A DNA stretch of 64,000 bases from JACMRP01 sp047302465 (GTDB taxonomy: Bacteria > Bdellovibrionota > Bdellovibrionia > Bdellovibrionales > Bdellovibrionaceae): contig NZ_CP178621.1 of the NCBI RefSeq assembly GCF_047302465.1, positions 4,154,001-4,218,000 of the forward strand, in the 5' to 3' direction. A program made the translations under genes and the position numbers. The notes below the pieces were generated by a model, which saw nothing but the letters and a program-made list of their open reading frames with translations, had not been told where the DNA came from and did no database searches. Position 1 is the first letter of the stretch. Every line of letters starts with the position of its first letter. This document shows, piece by piece, positions 8,610-17,428 of the stretch.

Positions 8610-9167
8610 ATGCTTGCAGATGTAAAAAAGAATGCTCAAGACAAAATGGACAAAACCTCTAAAGCACTTGTTGAAGAGCTTAAAAAAATCCGTACTGGTA
8701 AAGCTCAAGTATCTATGCTTGATAGCGTGAAAGTTAATTACTACGGAAGCATGTCACCTTTATCTCAGGTGGCTTCTGTATCTTGCCCTGATGCAAAATC
8801 TTTTCTGATTGCACCTTGGGAATCATCTATTCTTAAAGACATTGAACAAGCACTTGTTAAAAGTGATCTTGGTATGGCACCAATGAATGACGGTAAAGTT
8901 ATTCGTTTGAAAGTTCCTGACCTCACAGAAGAGCGTCGTAAAGACCTTGCTAAACAAGTTAAGAAAGTTGCTGAAGATTCTCGCGTAGCGATCCGTATGG
9001 TTCGCCGTGATGCCAATGAGGCTGTTAAAAAGGCTTTGAAAGACAAAGCAGTCAGCGAAGATGAATCTAAAAAGTCTGAAACTGAAATCCAGAAAATGAC
9101 TGACGATTTCATCAAAAAAATCGACCAAATCGCGGACGAAAAAGAAAAAAGCATCATGACTATCTAA
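8610..9167 (+). CDS. frr: Ribosome recycling factor
   Basis: With EF-G it splits the post-termination ribosome. The 185-residue length is standard. Family segments are LKKIRTGKAQVSMLDSVKV, YYGSMSPLSQVASVS and the C-terminal helix region IRMVRRDANEAVKKAL. A strong ribosome binding site (AAAAGGAGACAAC) precedes the ATG. It lies 12 bp after pyrH, in the same operon. Confidence 0.97.
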   Translation: MLADVKKNAQDKMDKTSKALVEELKKIRTGKAQVSMLDSVKVNYYGSMSPLSQVASVSCPDAKSFLIAPWESSILKDIEQALVKSDLGMAPMNDGKVIRLKVPDLTEERRKDLAKQVKKVAEDSRVAIRMVRRDANEAVKKALKDKAVSEDESKKSETEIQKMTDDFIKKIDQIADEKEKSIMTI

Positions 9168-9197
9168 GACCTGTCGGTCTTACTTGCGGGAGCCTTC

Positions 9198-9923
9198 ATG
9201 ACTTTACCAAAACACATTGCGATTATTATGGATGGAAATGGGCGCTGGGCCCAGCTCCGCCATAAGCCACGTGTTTTTGGTCATATTAAAGGGACCCGTG
9301 TCGCGAAAAAAATCATCACAGCATGCTCGCGTAAGGGAATTAAAAATCTGACTCTTTACGCGTTCAGCACCGAAAACTGGTTAAGACCAAGTGCTGAAGT
9401 TTCCTTCCTGATGAACCTTCTGCGCCGTTATCTTAAAAAAGAAACTGAAAACCTGGTGAAGGAAAACATTCGTTTTTCTATCATCGGTGATATTAGCCGC
9501 GTTCCTAGCGACGTTAAAGACGCTATTACAAAAGCAATGCACGCAACTTCTAAGTGCACAGGTTTAAACCTGGTTTTTGCGCTCAGCTATGGCTCACGCC
9601 AAGAAATCACAGAAGCAGTTAGAACTATTGTTGCAAAAGTAGCGGCGGGTGAACTTGCGGCTTCTGAAATTGATGAATCAACAATTAACGGAGCTCTCAG
9701 TACCTACCCCACTCCGGATCCAGATCTGATTCTTCGCACAAGTGGAGAGATGCGCCTTTCCAATTTCTTAATGTGGCAAGCGGCTTACAGCGAATTTTTC
9801 TTTACATCTACCCTATGGCCGGATTTTACTGAAGCAGACCTAGAGCAAGCGCTCGAGGACTATAGCGGTCGTCAAAGAAGATTCGGAGCTGTGCTAACTA
9901 ATGACGAAAACCTTCATCACTAG
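9198..9923 (+). CDS. uppS: Undecaprenyl diphosphate synthase (cis-prenyltransferase)
   Basis: It makes the C55 lipid carrier for peptidoglycan and O-antigen by adding isopentenyl units in cis. The 241-residue sequence has HIAIIMDGNGRWAQ with the catalytic Asp, LTLYAFSTENW, and the C-terminal PDPDLILRTSGEMRLSNFL and YSEFFFTSTLWPDF blocks. The end overlaps cdsA by 23 bp. dxr, which sits between frr and uppS in E. coli, is absent from this interval. Confidence 0.96.
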   Translation: MTLPKHIAIIMDGNGRWAQLRHKPRVFGHIKGTRVAKKIITACSRKGIKNLTLYAFSTENWLRPSAEVSFLMNLLRRYLKKETENLVKENIRFSIIGDISRVPSDVKDAITKAMHATSKCTGLNLVFALSYGSRQEITEAVRTIVAKVAAGELAASEIDESTINGALSTYPTPDPDLILRTSGEMRLSNFLMWQAAYSEFFFTSTLWPDFTEADLEQALEDYSGRQRRFGAVLTNDENLHH

Positions 9924-10719
9924 AACTCTTTCTGCGCTCGTCGCTCTTATTCTCCTGTTTGCAGCTTATTATTTTCTTCAAGTTCCTGGCATCAAACTGG
10001 TTTGTTATCTTTTAGTCCTTATCGGTGGCTATGAGCTCATCAACATTCTTCTACCTAAAAATACAGGCAAGTTTCATAAAGGTCTTTTTTATACTGTCCT
10101 AATTCTCATTTTCCACGTTGCTGCCAACTATCCGGCATTTGCTGTCGTGGCGTTCTCGCTAGCAACCGTTCTGTTTTTGGTGTTGAGCCTTCTTTGGGAC
10201 AAAGCCTTCACGGAACTTGATTCCTTAGTGCAGTACCACGCTAAATCCGTTCTTGGGTTTGTTTATCTGGGTCTTTTGCCTTCCTATGCGTATCGCCTTT
10301 TAGAGCTCAACAATGGCTTAATTTGGTTTCTAACTTTGCTGGCAGTGGTCTTTGCTGGCGATATCGGCGCCTATGTTGTTGGCGTGTTGATTGGTAAACA
10401 CAAAATCAATCCTCGCTTGTCTCCAAAGAAAACTTGGGAAGGGGCCTTCGGCGGCTTACTGGGTTCGACAATAGCTGGCTACGTTTGTTCTCAATTTCTT
10501 CCGCAAATTCCACTAAATGCACTTCTTGTGACGGCGATTTGCGCAGGTTTCGTTGCCCAATTCGGAGACTTCTTCGAGTCTTTGATGAAACGTGTTGCCG
10601 ACGTCAAAGATTCCGGCAAAATCATGCCCGGGCATGGCGGCGTCCTAGACCGTATCGACGGAGTGTTGTTTGCCAGCCCCGTTATAATGATGGTGGCTTC
10701 TCTTTTTGAGTCATATTGA
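9901..10719 (+). CDS. cdsA: Phosphatidate cytidylyltransferase
   Basis: It makes CDP-diacylglycerol from phosphatidic acid and CTP at the inner membrane, the entry point to phospholipid synthesis. The 272-residue protein has about seven hydrophobic helices. It carries the family signature near the C-terminus: SPKKTWEG, GDFFESLMKR, VKDSGKIMPGHGG and DRIDG. It starts inside uppS, so the two are probably translationally coupled. About 100 bp without a gene separate it from rseP. Confidence 0.95.
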   Translation: MTKTFITRTLSALVALILLFAAYYFLQVPGIKLVCYLLVLIGGYELINILLPKNTGKFHKGLFYTVLILIFHVAANYPAFAVVAFSLATVLFLVLSLLWDKAFTELDSLVQYHAKSVLGFVYLGLLPSYAYRLLELNNGLIWFLTLLAVVFAGDIGAYVVGVLIGKHKINPRLSPKKTWEGAFGGLLGSTIAGYVCSQFLPQIPLNALLVTAICAGFVAQFGDFFESLMKRVADVKDSGKIMPGHGGVLDRIDGVLFASPVIMMVASLFESY

Positions 10720-10820
10720 TTCGGTGCCATCCAGTCTTGTGTCTAGGCCACTCCTAATTCGCCACAACATTCTTCAAATTTCCTAGCTGATACAGTGCCT
10801 CCTTAGTAAAATAAAAGGAT

Positions 10821-12485
10821 ATGGAAATTTTAATTTCGCTTCTTAATAAAGTGGCTTCTGGTTTCGTTCCCTTCGTCATCCTGTTGGGTGTTTTGATCTT
10901 TATCCACGAGTTTGGACATTTCATCATCGCTCGCTTATGCGGAGTTCGTGTTGAAGTTTTTAGCCTTGGTTTTGGTAAAAAGATTTTCCAATACAAACGT
11001 GGAGACACGAACTATTGCGTATCAATCATTCCTTTGGGTGGTTACGTAAAGATGTTCGGCGATCAACCTGGTGCCGAGGTTTCTGAAGAAGATAAAAAGT
11101 ACTCTTTCACACATAAAAACGTGTGGCAGAGAATTTCTATCGTTCTTGCTGGTCCGTTGATGAACTTCTTCTTTGCGATCTTTATTTTCTTTGTTGTCGC
11201 TTTTGTCGGCGAAGATTATCGCGCAACACACGTTGGTGATCTTACAACTGACTCTAAAGCTTATGCTGCGGGTTTCAGATCTGGCGACATGATTAAAACC
11301 GTGAACGGCGCCGCCGTAAAAACTTGGGAAGAGTTTGAAGGTAAACTGGCGAACTTGCAAAATAGCCAAGCTATGGTGGACATCGAGCGCGGCACTGAGA
11401 AGCTCGCTTTAAAAGTAGACATCGCAAGCAAAGAGAACCCAAATGTTCTGAGCACCAAACCAACCGTTGGCGACATCGAAGGTTTGTCACCAATGTCAAA
11501 AGCAGCGTTGGTTGGTGTAAAACCAGATTCTGCCTTAGCAGCGTTGGGCCTTAAAACAGGCGACCGTGTAACCGCTATTAACGGTGAAAAAATCCGTTTC
11601 TGGCGTGAACTTGAACCTACTTTGGAAAAGCAAAATCCTCAGCAAGCTCTGCAAATTGATGTTGAGCGTGCTCCGGTTGCCGAAGCGGGTAAGCCTGAAA
11701 CAATGAGCGTAACTTTGGCTCCGATGACTCTTCCAAAATACAGCTTCGATACTTTAAAGCTTGAGAGTGCGGATCTTTACTTGGGAGCTATCATTGATGG
11801 CACCCCTGCGAAAACAGCGGGACTCTTGCCTGGCGATCGTATCATGCAGATCAATGAAACTAAGATTGATAAGTGGGATGACGTCATCACTTCTATTAAA
11901 GCTTACGACGGCAAAGAGCCTGTGAAAATTCAAGTTCTTCGTGGTACTGAGCTTTTGAAAATGAACATCGTGCCACACATGATTTCACAAATGACTGCTG
12001 GCGGAACCGAAGACAAACGTTACACAATCGGTGTTGCTCCGTTCATTAACTATGCAATGCCAGAGTTGATTGAGATCAGCACGAGCAATCCTGTAGAAGC
12101 GATCAAAATCGGCGTCCAAAGAACTTGGGATGTGTCAGTGATGACCGTTATGAGTTTTGTGAGATTGTTTGAAGGAAAAGTTTCACCGAAAAACATCGGT
12201 GGTGTTATTTCTATCGGACAAGCAGCTAGCGAGACTTTCAAAATTGGCATTAGTCCATTCTTAAGAATGATGGGTTTGATTTCGGTGAATCTTTTCATCT
12301 TGAATCTACTACCTATTCCAGTTTTGGATGGTGGACACTTGTTGTTCTACAGCATCGAAGCTCTTAAGGGAGCTCCTATCAGCATCAAAAATATGGAGAT
12401 CGCACAGCAAGTGGGCCTCGTTCTTTTGATGAGCTTGATGGTCTTTGCTCTGTTTAATGACTTCACTCGTCTCTTTGGAATGTAG
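10821..12485 (+). CDS. rseP: RseP-type site-2 zinc metalloprotease with three PDZ domains
   Basis: It cleaves transmembrane segments of membrane proteins such as anti-sigma factors. The zinc motif HEFGH lies at residues 29-33 and the second active-site block NLLPIPVLDGGH at about 494-506, both in membrane helices. The protein has 554 residues, about 100 more than E. coli RseP. The extra length is a third PDZ unit: PDZ-like segments lie at about 137-200, 228-300 and 320-385, each with a G(D)xIxxxNG or GDRIMQIN core. The start has no ideal ribosome binding site (AAGGAT directly before ATG), with a TAAAAT box 8 nt upstream of the ATG. Confidence 0.93.
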   Translation: MEILISLLNKVASGFVPFVILLGVLIFIHEFGHFIIARLCGVRVEVFSLGFGKKIFQYKRGDTNYCVSIIPLGGYVKMFGDQPGAEVSEEDKKYSFTHKNVWQRISIVLAGPLMNFFFAIFIFFVVAFVGEDYRATHVGDLTTDSKAYAAGFRSGDMIKTVNGAAVKTWEEFEGKLANLQNSQAMVDIERGTEKLALKVDIASKENPNVLSTKPTVGDIEGLSPMSKAALVGVKPDSALAALGLKTGDRVTAINGEKIRFWRELEPTLEKQNPQQALQIDVERAPVAEAGKPETMSVTLAPMTLPKYSFDTLKLESADLYLGAIIDGTPAKTAGLLPGDRIMQINETKIDKWDDVITSIKAYDGKEPVKIQVLRGTELLKMNIVPHMISQMTAGGTEDKRYTIGVAPFINYAMPELIEISTSNPVEAIKIGVQRTWDVSVMTVMSFVRLFEGKVSPKNIGGVISIGQAASETFKIGISPFLRMMGLISVNLFILNLLPIPVLDGGHLLFYSIEALKGAPISIKNMEIAQQVGLVLLMSLMVFALFNDFTRLFGM

Positions 12486-12492
12486 TTAACTT

Positions 12493-13197
12493 ATGATCGT
12501 ACTCGCTATGGAAACCAGCACCCAGCTTGGCGGGGTGGCGGTTGTGAAAGATGGACAAATTCTTGCGATGGAGTCCTCTTTACGCCAAAAATCCCATAGC
12601 GAGGCCCTGAATCGTTTCGTTGAAAACTGTCTCGACAAAGCTCAACTCAAATTGACCGACATCGATGTCTTTGCCGTCGGCCAAGGGCCCGGTAGTTTCA
12701 CCGGAATCCGTGTTGCCGCAAATGCTGGTAAAACTTTTTCTTACGTTTACAACAAACCTCTCGTCACCATTGATTCTTTGATGTTGTTGGCAGCTCCAGT
12801 GAAAGCCTCGACTCCAGTCCTGTCCATCATCAATGCTTATAAGAATATGGTGTACCTGGGACTCTTCGACCTCTCCAAAGGTCCAGAGCCCGTCTACATG
12901 CATGGGCCTGCTGCAGTGCCTGTGCAAAAACTTGGAGGTCTCATCACTCAAGACGTGATCGTTGTGGGTGATGGTTACGACACTTACCAAGAATATCTTC
13001 CTGAAGATTTGAAAAAGCGCCTTCATCGCGATTCAACATACTCAGACTTTCCACTCTCGGAAACACTGGGAATGATGGCTGAAAAACGCGCTTTGAACGG
13101 CCAGACCATGGAATGGAATTCATTCGTCCCCCTTTATATTAGAGCCTCCGAAGCCGAAGAGACAAAAAAAGGAATTGTCATTTCTCCTTTAAAATAA
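12493..13197 (+). CDS. tsaB: tRNA threonylcarbamoyladenosine biosynthesis protein TsaB
   Basis: It is the TsaD partner needed for t6A37 modification of ANN-decoding tRNAs. The 234-residue protein has the ASKHA N-terminal pattern (VLAMETSTQLGGVAVV) and the diagnostic FAVGQGPGSFTGIRVA stretch. It follows rseP by 7 bp and precedes the MinD-like ATPase by 14 bp, so co-transcription is likely. There is no strong ribosome binding site. Confidence 0.93.
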   Translation: MIVLAMETSTQLGGVAVVKDGQILAMESSLRQKSHSEALNRFVENCLDKAQLKLTDIDVFAVGQGPGSFTGIRVAANAGKTFSYVYNKPLVTIDSLMLLAAPVKASTPVLSIINAYKNMVYLGLFDLSKGPEPVYMHGPAAVPVQKLGGLITQDVIVVGDGYDTYQEYLPEDLKKRLHRDSTYSDFPLSETLGMMAEKRALNGQTMEWNSFVPLYIRASEAEETKKGIVISPLK

Positions 13198-13211
13198 TTC
13201 GGAGTGAGTCC

Positions 13212-14183
13212 ATGGAACGTGACTTTGAAAATGAATCGCAGGATGTGATTGCTATTAAGCGTCCTTCTTCTCAAGAAAGAACCAATCAAATTTGGACCGT
13301 TGCCTCTGGCAAAGGTGGCGTTGGGAAAACTTTCGTAACTTCTAGCTTAGCAATCTGCCTTAGCAAATTAGGTCACTCCGTTGTTATCGTTGATTTGGAT
13401 TTAAGCGGCGCCAATGTTCATACAGCATTTGGCATGTCTCCAGCTTCAAATAGCATCCGTCATTTCTTCGAAGGTTCAAAAACACTTTCTGAACTTGTTA
13501 TCCCAACTCAGGTTCCTCGTGTGTCCTACATACAAGGTTTCTGGGATGCTTGGACTCCAACAGATCTTTCTGTGGAACAAGTTCGTCATTTGGCTCCGGA
13601 GATGAAAAAACTCAACGCCGATTATGTTATTGTCGACCTCGGCGCTGGCGCTTTAGAAAGTCACCTTGAAATGTTGAAGCTTGCTGATGAGAAAATCTTG
13701 TTGTCATCACCAGAGCCTACAAGTATCGAGAAAACCTATCGTTTTATTGAATCCTTCGTATGCCATTCATTGAAAGACCACAGTATTCCTGAAGCCTACG
13801 ACCACATGATTCAGCAACTACGCAATCATCGTCATGGTTTTAGCGAAAAGAATTTCTCTTTCAGAACTTATTTGCGTGAGAACTCTGGTATTCAACCAGA
13901 CTTTTTCGATGCGCTTATGACAAAACCACTTCGATTGATCGTGAACTCTTGCCGTAGCCAAGCAAACACTGAACTTGGCCACGCCATGAAAAGCGTTTGC
14001 TATAAATACTATGATTTCAAAGTCGATTTCTTGGGCTCTATCGATTACGACAATGCGGTGTGGCAGTCTATTCGTAACCGAGAGCCTGTTTTGATCGCTC
14101 AACCTTTCACTCCACTTGCAGGTCAATTTTTAACAACCTGCAAACAACTTATTGATCCCAAGGAACTTCGCGCCGTAATATAA
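13212..14183 (+). CDS. MinD/ParA-family P-loop ATPase
   Basis: The 323-residue protein has the deviant Walker A KGGVGKT at about residues 35-41 (VASGKGGVGKTFVTSSLA), then VVIVDLDLSGANVHTAFG and YVIVDLGAGA. These mark the MinD/FlhG/ParA class, which positions proteins or structures in the cell. About 130 residues after the core are specific to this subfamily. It sits directly before the J-like/HTH protein, so the two may act together. The target is unknown; it is not recognisably FlhG, because no flagellar genes are nearby. Confidence 0.85.
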   Translation: MERDFENESQDVIAIKRPSSQERTNQIWTVASGKGGVGKTFVTSSLAICLSKLGHSVVIVDLDLSGANVHTAFGMSPASNSIRHFFEGSKTLSELVIPTQVPRVSYIQGFWDAWTPTDLSVEQVRHLAPEMKKLNADYVIVDLGAGALESHLEMLKLADEKILLSSPEPTSIEKTYRFIESFVCHSLKDHSIPEAYDHMIQQLRNHRHGFSEKNFSFRTYLRENSGIQPDFFDALMTKPLRLIVNSCRSQANTELGHAMKSVCYKYYDFKVDFLGSIDYDNAVWQSIRNREPVLIAQPFTPLAGQFLTTCKQLIDPKELRAVI

Positions 14184-14192
14184 TAGTTACGG

Positions 14193-14822
14193 ATGAATAT
14201 TGAATCGCGATACAACTATTACGATATTCTTGAACTGAATGCGAATTCAGCTCAAAACGAAGTGACCAAGGCTTATGATCGAGTCAAGGCCACTTATTCT
14301 GGGGATAATCCAGCGCTCTATACTATTTTCTCTGAACAGGAAGCTCGTGCCTTTTTGGTTTTGATCGAAGAAGCCTACTCTGTTTTGGGTAATAAAAATC
14401 TCCGTAGCATTTATGATCAAAGACTTCTGAGCGGTCGCTTTCACAACACGGATCTTTCTTACGAAGCTATCGTAACCGCCAGCAAGCAGATGTTCGTGGA
14501 ACCTCGCCAAGAGGAAAAGAAAAATACTTACGAAAAGAACGAGGCTTTTGAAAAAGAAATCTCTAGCCGTGATATTTGGGATGGCGAGTTCCTTCAAAAA
14601 GTCCGCGACTATAAAAAGATCACCGTCGCTAAAATGAGCGAAATCACAAAGATCAATAGCTACTATGTTAAAGCTATCGAGAAAATGGATCATGCAGGTC
14701 TTCCGGCTCTAGTTTTCGTAAGAGGCTACGTAGTTCAAATCGCTAAAGTCTTGGGACTTGACGAGAAAAAAGTCGCAGACTCTTACATGAAAGTGTTGAA
14801 AGAAAACACTCCTCAAAAATGA
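14193..14822 (+). CDS. J-domain-like protein fused to a RodZ-type helix-turn-helix
   Basis: Residues 8-75 resemble a DnaJ J-domain (NYYDILELNANSAQNEVTKAY and LIEEAYSVLGNKNLRSIYDQ). The HPD tripeptide that activates Hsp70 is replaced by SGD, so chaperone stimulation is doubtful. Residues 128-209 resemble the HTH_25 region of RodZ (LQKVRDYKKITVAKMSEITK and FVRGYVVQIAKVLGLD). There is no membrane segment. It lies 9 bp after the MinD-like gene and overlaps rluD by 4 bp (ATGA). A cytoplasmic adaptor of the ATPase is a reasonable guess. Confidence 0.75.
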   Translation: MNIESRYNYYDILELNANSAQNEVTKAYDRVKATYSGDNPALYTIFSEQEARAFLVLIEEAYSVLGNKNLRSIYDQRLLSGRFHNTDLSYEAIVTASKQMFVEPRQEEKKNTYEKNEAFEKEISSRDIWDGEFLQKVRDYKKITVAKMSEITKINSYYVKAIEKMDHAGLPALVFVRGYVVQIAKVLGLDEKKVADSYMKVLKENTPQK

Positions 14823-15808
14823 TTCTTTCTTTTAATTGCCCAGACGAAATGGCGGGACTAAGACTTGATAAAGCCTTGGCCCAACGTTCTGAGATTGAAA
14901 CCCGTTCGCGCGCCTCTCATCTAATTGATGAAGGCCTCGTGCAGGTCAATGGTTATAAAGCCAAGTCTTCGTTGGTACTAAAAACAGGTGATCATATCGA
15001 AATTCACCTGCCAGAACCAGAGCCCACTGATTTAATCCCTTATGATTTCCCTTTGGATATTCTATTTGAAGATGAACATCTGATTGTTATTAACAAACCA
15101 TCAGGACTTGTCGTGCACCCCGCTGCTGGGCACGCCCAAGACACACTGGTGAATGCGCTTCTTCATCATACCAAAGATCTCTCTATGAAGTTTGGTGAAC
15201 AACGTCCTGGTATTGTTCATCGTTTGGATAAGGAAACGAGTGGCGTCTTGGTTGTCGCTAAAAACGATCACGCTCACGAAAAACTGACTCAGCAATTCAA
15301 AGAGCGTAGCATTCACCGTATCTATTTTGCCGTTGCAATTGGAGCACCCAAACCACCAAAAGGCAGCGTGCAATCCTATTTAGCTCGTCATCCAGGTGAT
15401 AGAAAAAGATACGCATCGATCCTTGGCTCTGATCGCAAGATTCAGACTACAAAAACGCCAGAACCCTCTATGGGAAAATGGGCCGTTACTCACTATGAAC
15501 TATTGAAGTCTCAATCTGGTCTTAGCTATTATCGATTGAAACTTGAAACTGGTAGAACCCATCAGATTCGTGTCCACCTTTCCGATAAGGGCACTCCAAT
15601 CGCTGGCGATACACTTTATGGCGCTGATAAAAAGGTGAAATCTCTTGAAAGCAAGAAAACCCAGGCAGAGGTTAAAGATCTGCAGCGCTTCTTGCTTCAT
15701 GCTGCAGAGCTTGGATTTACTCATCCAGTAACAGGAAAAGAACTGTTTTTTTCAAAGGACTGGCCAGAAGAGATTCGTGCTCTTTTGAAAGCTTGGGGGC
15801 TTTTATGA
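14819..15808 (+). CDS. rluD: Large-subunit rRNA pseudouridine synthase, RluD type
   Basis: It converts uridines of 23S rRNA to pseudouridine. The 329-residue protein has an N-terminal S4 RNA-binding domain (LDKALAQRSEIETRSRASHL) and then the catalytic domain with GIVHRLDKETSGVLVVAK, containing the catalytic Asp. GRTHQIRVHL and GDTLYG follow. It overlaps the HTH gene and pgeF by 4 bp each, so the three are translationally coupled. Length and motifs fit RluD or RluC-like enzymes; RluD is preferred because of the pgeF neighbour, as in many bacteria. Confidence 0.92.
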   Translation: MILSFNCPDEMAGLRLDKALAQRSEIETRSRASHLIDEGLVQVNGYKAKSSLVLKTGDHIEIHLPEPEPTDLIPYDFPLDILFEDEHLIVINKPSGLVVHPAAGHAQDTLVNALLHHTKDLSMKFGEQRPGIVHRLDKETSGVLVVAKNDHAHEKLTQQFKERSIHRIYFAVAIGAPKPPKGSVQSYLARHPGDRKRYASILGSDRKIQTTKTPEPSMGKWAVTHYELLKSQSGLSYYRLKLETGRTHQIRVHLSDKGTPIAGDTLYGADKKVKSLESKKTQAEVKDLQRFLLHAAELGFTHPVTGKELFFSKDWPEEIRALLKAWGLL

Positions 15809-16500
15809 AAATTACGGAAACCAATCTGGGTTTCTTAATTGAGACTCCGAAAATCACGGCGTTACTTGGTGGAGAAAAATCTCAGATTCTGAATTTGAAG
15901 TCATCTTTCGAATCCTTAGATTTTATCCGTGTAAAGCAAACCCATAGTGATATCGTCGTTCACTCAAAGGACCTTGCCTTAGATTACCAGGTTGAGGCGG
16001 ACTCTCATTTCACAGAGCTCTCCAAAACAGCTCTCTGTATTTCAACCGCAGATTGTATTCCAGTTCTTCTATATGACCCAGTCAGTGAAATCATTGCCGC
16101 CGTTCACGCTGGCTGGAGAGGCGTTGCAAATCAGATCGTTCCAAAGACTTTCGCGCGCTTAGCACACTCAGGGGTGAAATCCGAAAACACGCACGTCATC
16201 ATCGGCCCGCACATTCAAATGGCTAGCTTCGAGGTCAGCCACCAAGTTCGTGACGATATTCTTTCAACTATTGATTTCGGTACTACAGAAAAAGAAAGCA
16301 TTTATCACCGCAATTTGAACCACGAGAAGGCTTTAGTAGATCTCAATCAAGTCATGCGTACTCAGCTACAAAACAGCGGCGTGCTTTTCGACAACCTTTA
16401 CAATCTACACATCGATACGTTTGTTGATCCACGCTTTCATTCTCATCGCCGAGATAAAGAAAAAGCCGGACGCCAACTAAGTTTTATTTGCAAAAACTAG
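15805..16500 (+). CDS. pgeF: PgeF/YfiH-family (laccase-domain) protein
   Basis: The family removes L-Ser misincorporated into peptidoglycan precursors and has purine nucleoside phosphorylase activity in some members. The ATG at 15805 overlaps the rluD stop, giving 231 residues. Active-site residues are present: His in VKQTHSDIV, Cys in STADCIPVLL and His in AVHAGWRGVANQ. rluD-pgeF adjacency is common in bacteria and supports the call. Confidence 0.92.
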   Translation: MKITETNLGFLIETPKITALLGGEKSQILNLKSSFESLDFIRVKQTHSDIVVHSKDLALDYQVEADSHFTELSKTALCISTADCIPVLLYDPVSEIIAAVHAGWRGVANQIVPKTFARLAHSGVKSENTHVIIGPHIQMASFEVSHQVRDDILSTIDFGTTEKESIYHRNLNHEKALVDLNQVMRTQLQNSGVLFDNLYNLHIDTFVDPRFHSHRRDKEKAGRQLSFICKN

Positions 16501-16557
16501 ACTCTGATATTTGTGAATTGTCTTTCTGCATCTGAGCTTTCTCCTTAAAATGACTAA

Positions 16558-17337
16558 ATGAAGATATTTTTGGGGATACTTTTAGTTTCTCTTTTTTTTA
16601 GCAAAAATCTTTTCGCGAATTCGTCACGCCCAACTTGTTCCATGCAGCTGCTTTGCGATGAAATGAAGGTCCAAAAAGATTTTCTTTTACCTTTGCCGAC
16701 CGGTGCGCAGCCTTCGGACTTAGAAAAAATTCGCGATGTCTTTCTTGAGAACCAATCAGCGATACTTTCTCTAGTCATTCAAAAGAAAGATCTTCTATCA
16801 AAAAAAGACTATGCCTATCTTGTGAAGTCTATCAGTACCGTCACTATGGGGAGCTTCGAGGATAGCGCGGTTCAAAAGCTTTTCTTTGGAGCATGTAATC
16901 GCCCCAATGCCATTTATGTGCCTAGTATGAATAAGGTCTTTGTTTGCCCTTCCCTTGCACGTTTTCCGGAGTCTACTCTGCGACAGATCCTAGCTCATGA
17001 ATTGGGCCACTCAGTTCAAAGACTTCAAAAAGTAATTCCGTGCTTTCAAGAGTATACAAAAGCACAAAGCCGTGAAGCTTTTGCAGATTGGGTCGCTTCT
17101 AAGGTTTTGTCTGAAAGCATTCGTCTAGAAGCAGATCCGGCTGTCGCAAAGAAAAATGCATTTGAATCTCAATTGCTATTTTTAAGCCTAGCTTGTGAAA
17201 CTCAGCCAAAGAACAAACCAGATTGGTCTCCATCACATCCAAGTCTTCAATCACGCATCGAGGGAATATTTCTTTCTCAACCCGCTTTTCAAAAGGCCCT
17301 TCATTGCGAGGCTAAAAGTCCAAAAGTTTGCGGCTAA
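16558..17337 (+). CDS. Secreted M48-like zinc metallopeptidase
   Basis: The 259-residue protein has a signal peptide (MKIFLGILLVSLFFSKNLFA). It carries the gluzincin motif HELGH in LAHELGHSVQRLQ, with the likely third ligand Glu downstream in SREAFADWVASKVL. Several Cys residues suggest periplasmic disulfides. Substrate unknown. No Shine-Dalgarno sequence precedes the ATG; TAAAAT at 16546-16551 ends 6 nt before it, so the mRNA may be leaderless. Confidence 0.78.
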   Translation: MKIFLGILLVSLFFSKNLFANSSRPTCSMQLLCDEMKVQKDFLLPLPTGAQPSDLEKIRDVFLENQSAILSLVIQKKDLLSKKDYAYLVKSISTVTMGSFEDSAVQKLFFGACNRPNAIYVPSMNKVFVCPSLARFPESTLRQILAHELGHSVQRLQKVIPCFQEYTKAQSREAFADWVASKVLSESIRLEADPAVAKKNAFESQLLFLSLACETQPKNKPDWSPSHPSLQSRIEGIFLSQPAFQKALHCEAKSPKVCG

Positions 17338-17428
17338 GCACTCTGTTTGACCGGATCTTCCAGGCTTCTACCAAAATCTGAAATTCTGAGCATGCTACCA
17401 TCCAAAGAAATGAACTGCGGAGGTTTGC

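Noticed and set aside
10720..10820. A missing or decayed dxr gene between cdsA and rseP
   Set aside because: Only 100 bp are present with no coding trace. dxr is often placed elsewhere, so its absence here is not informative.
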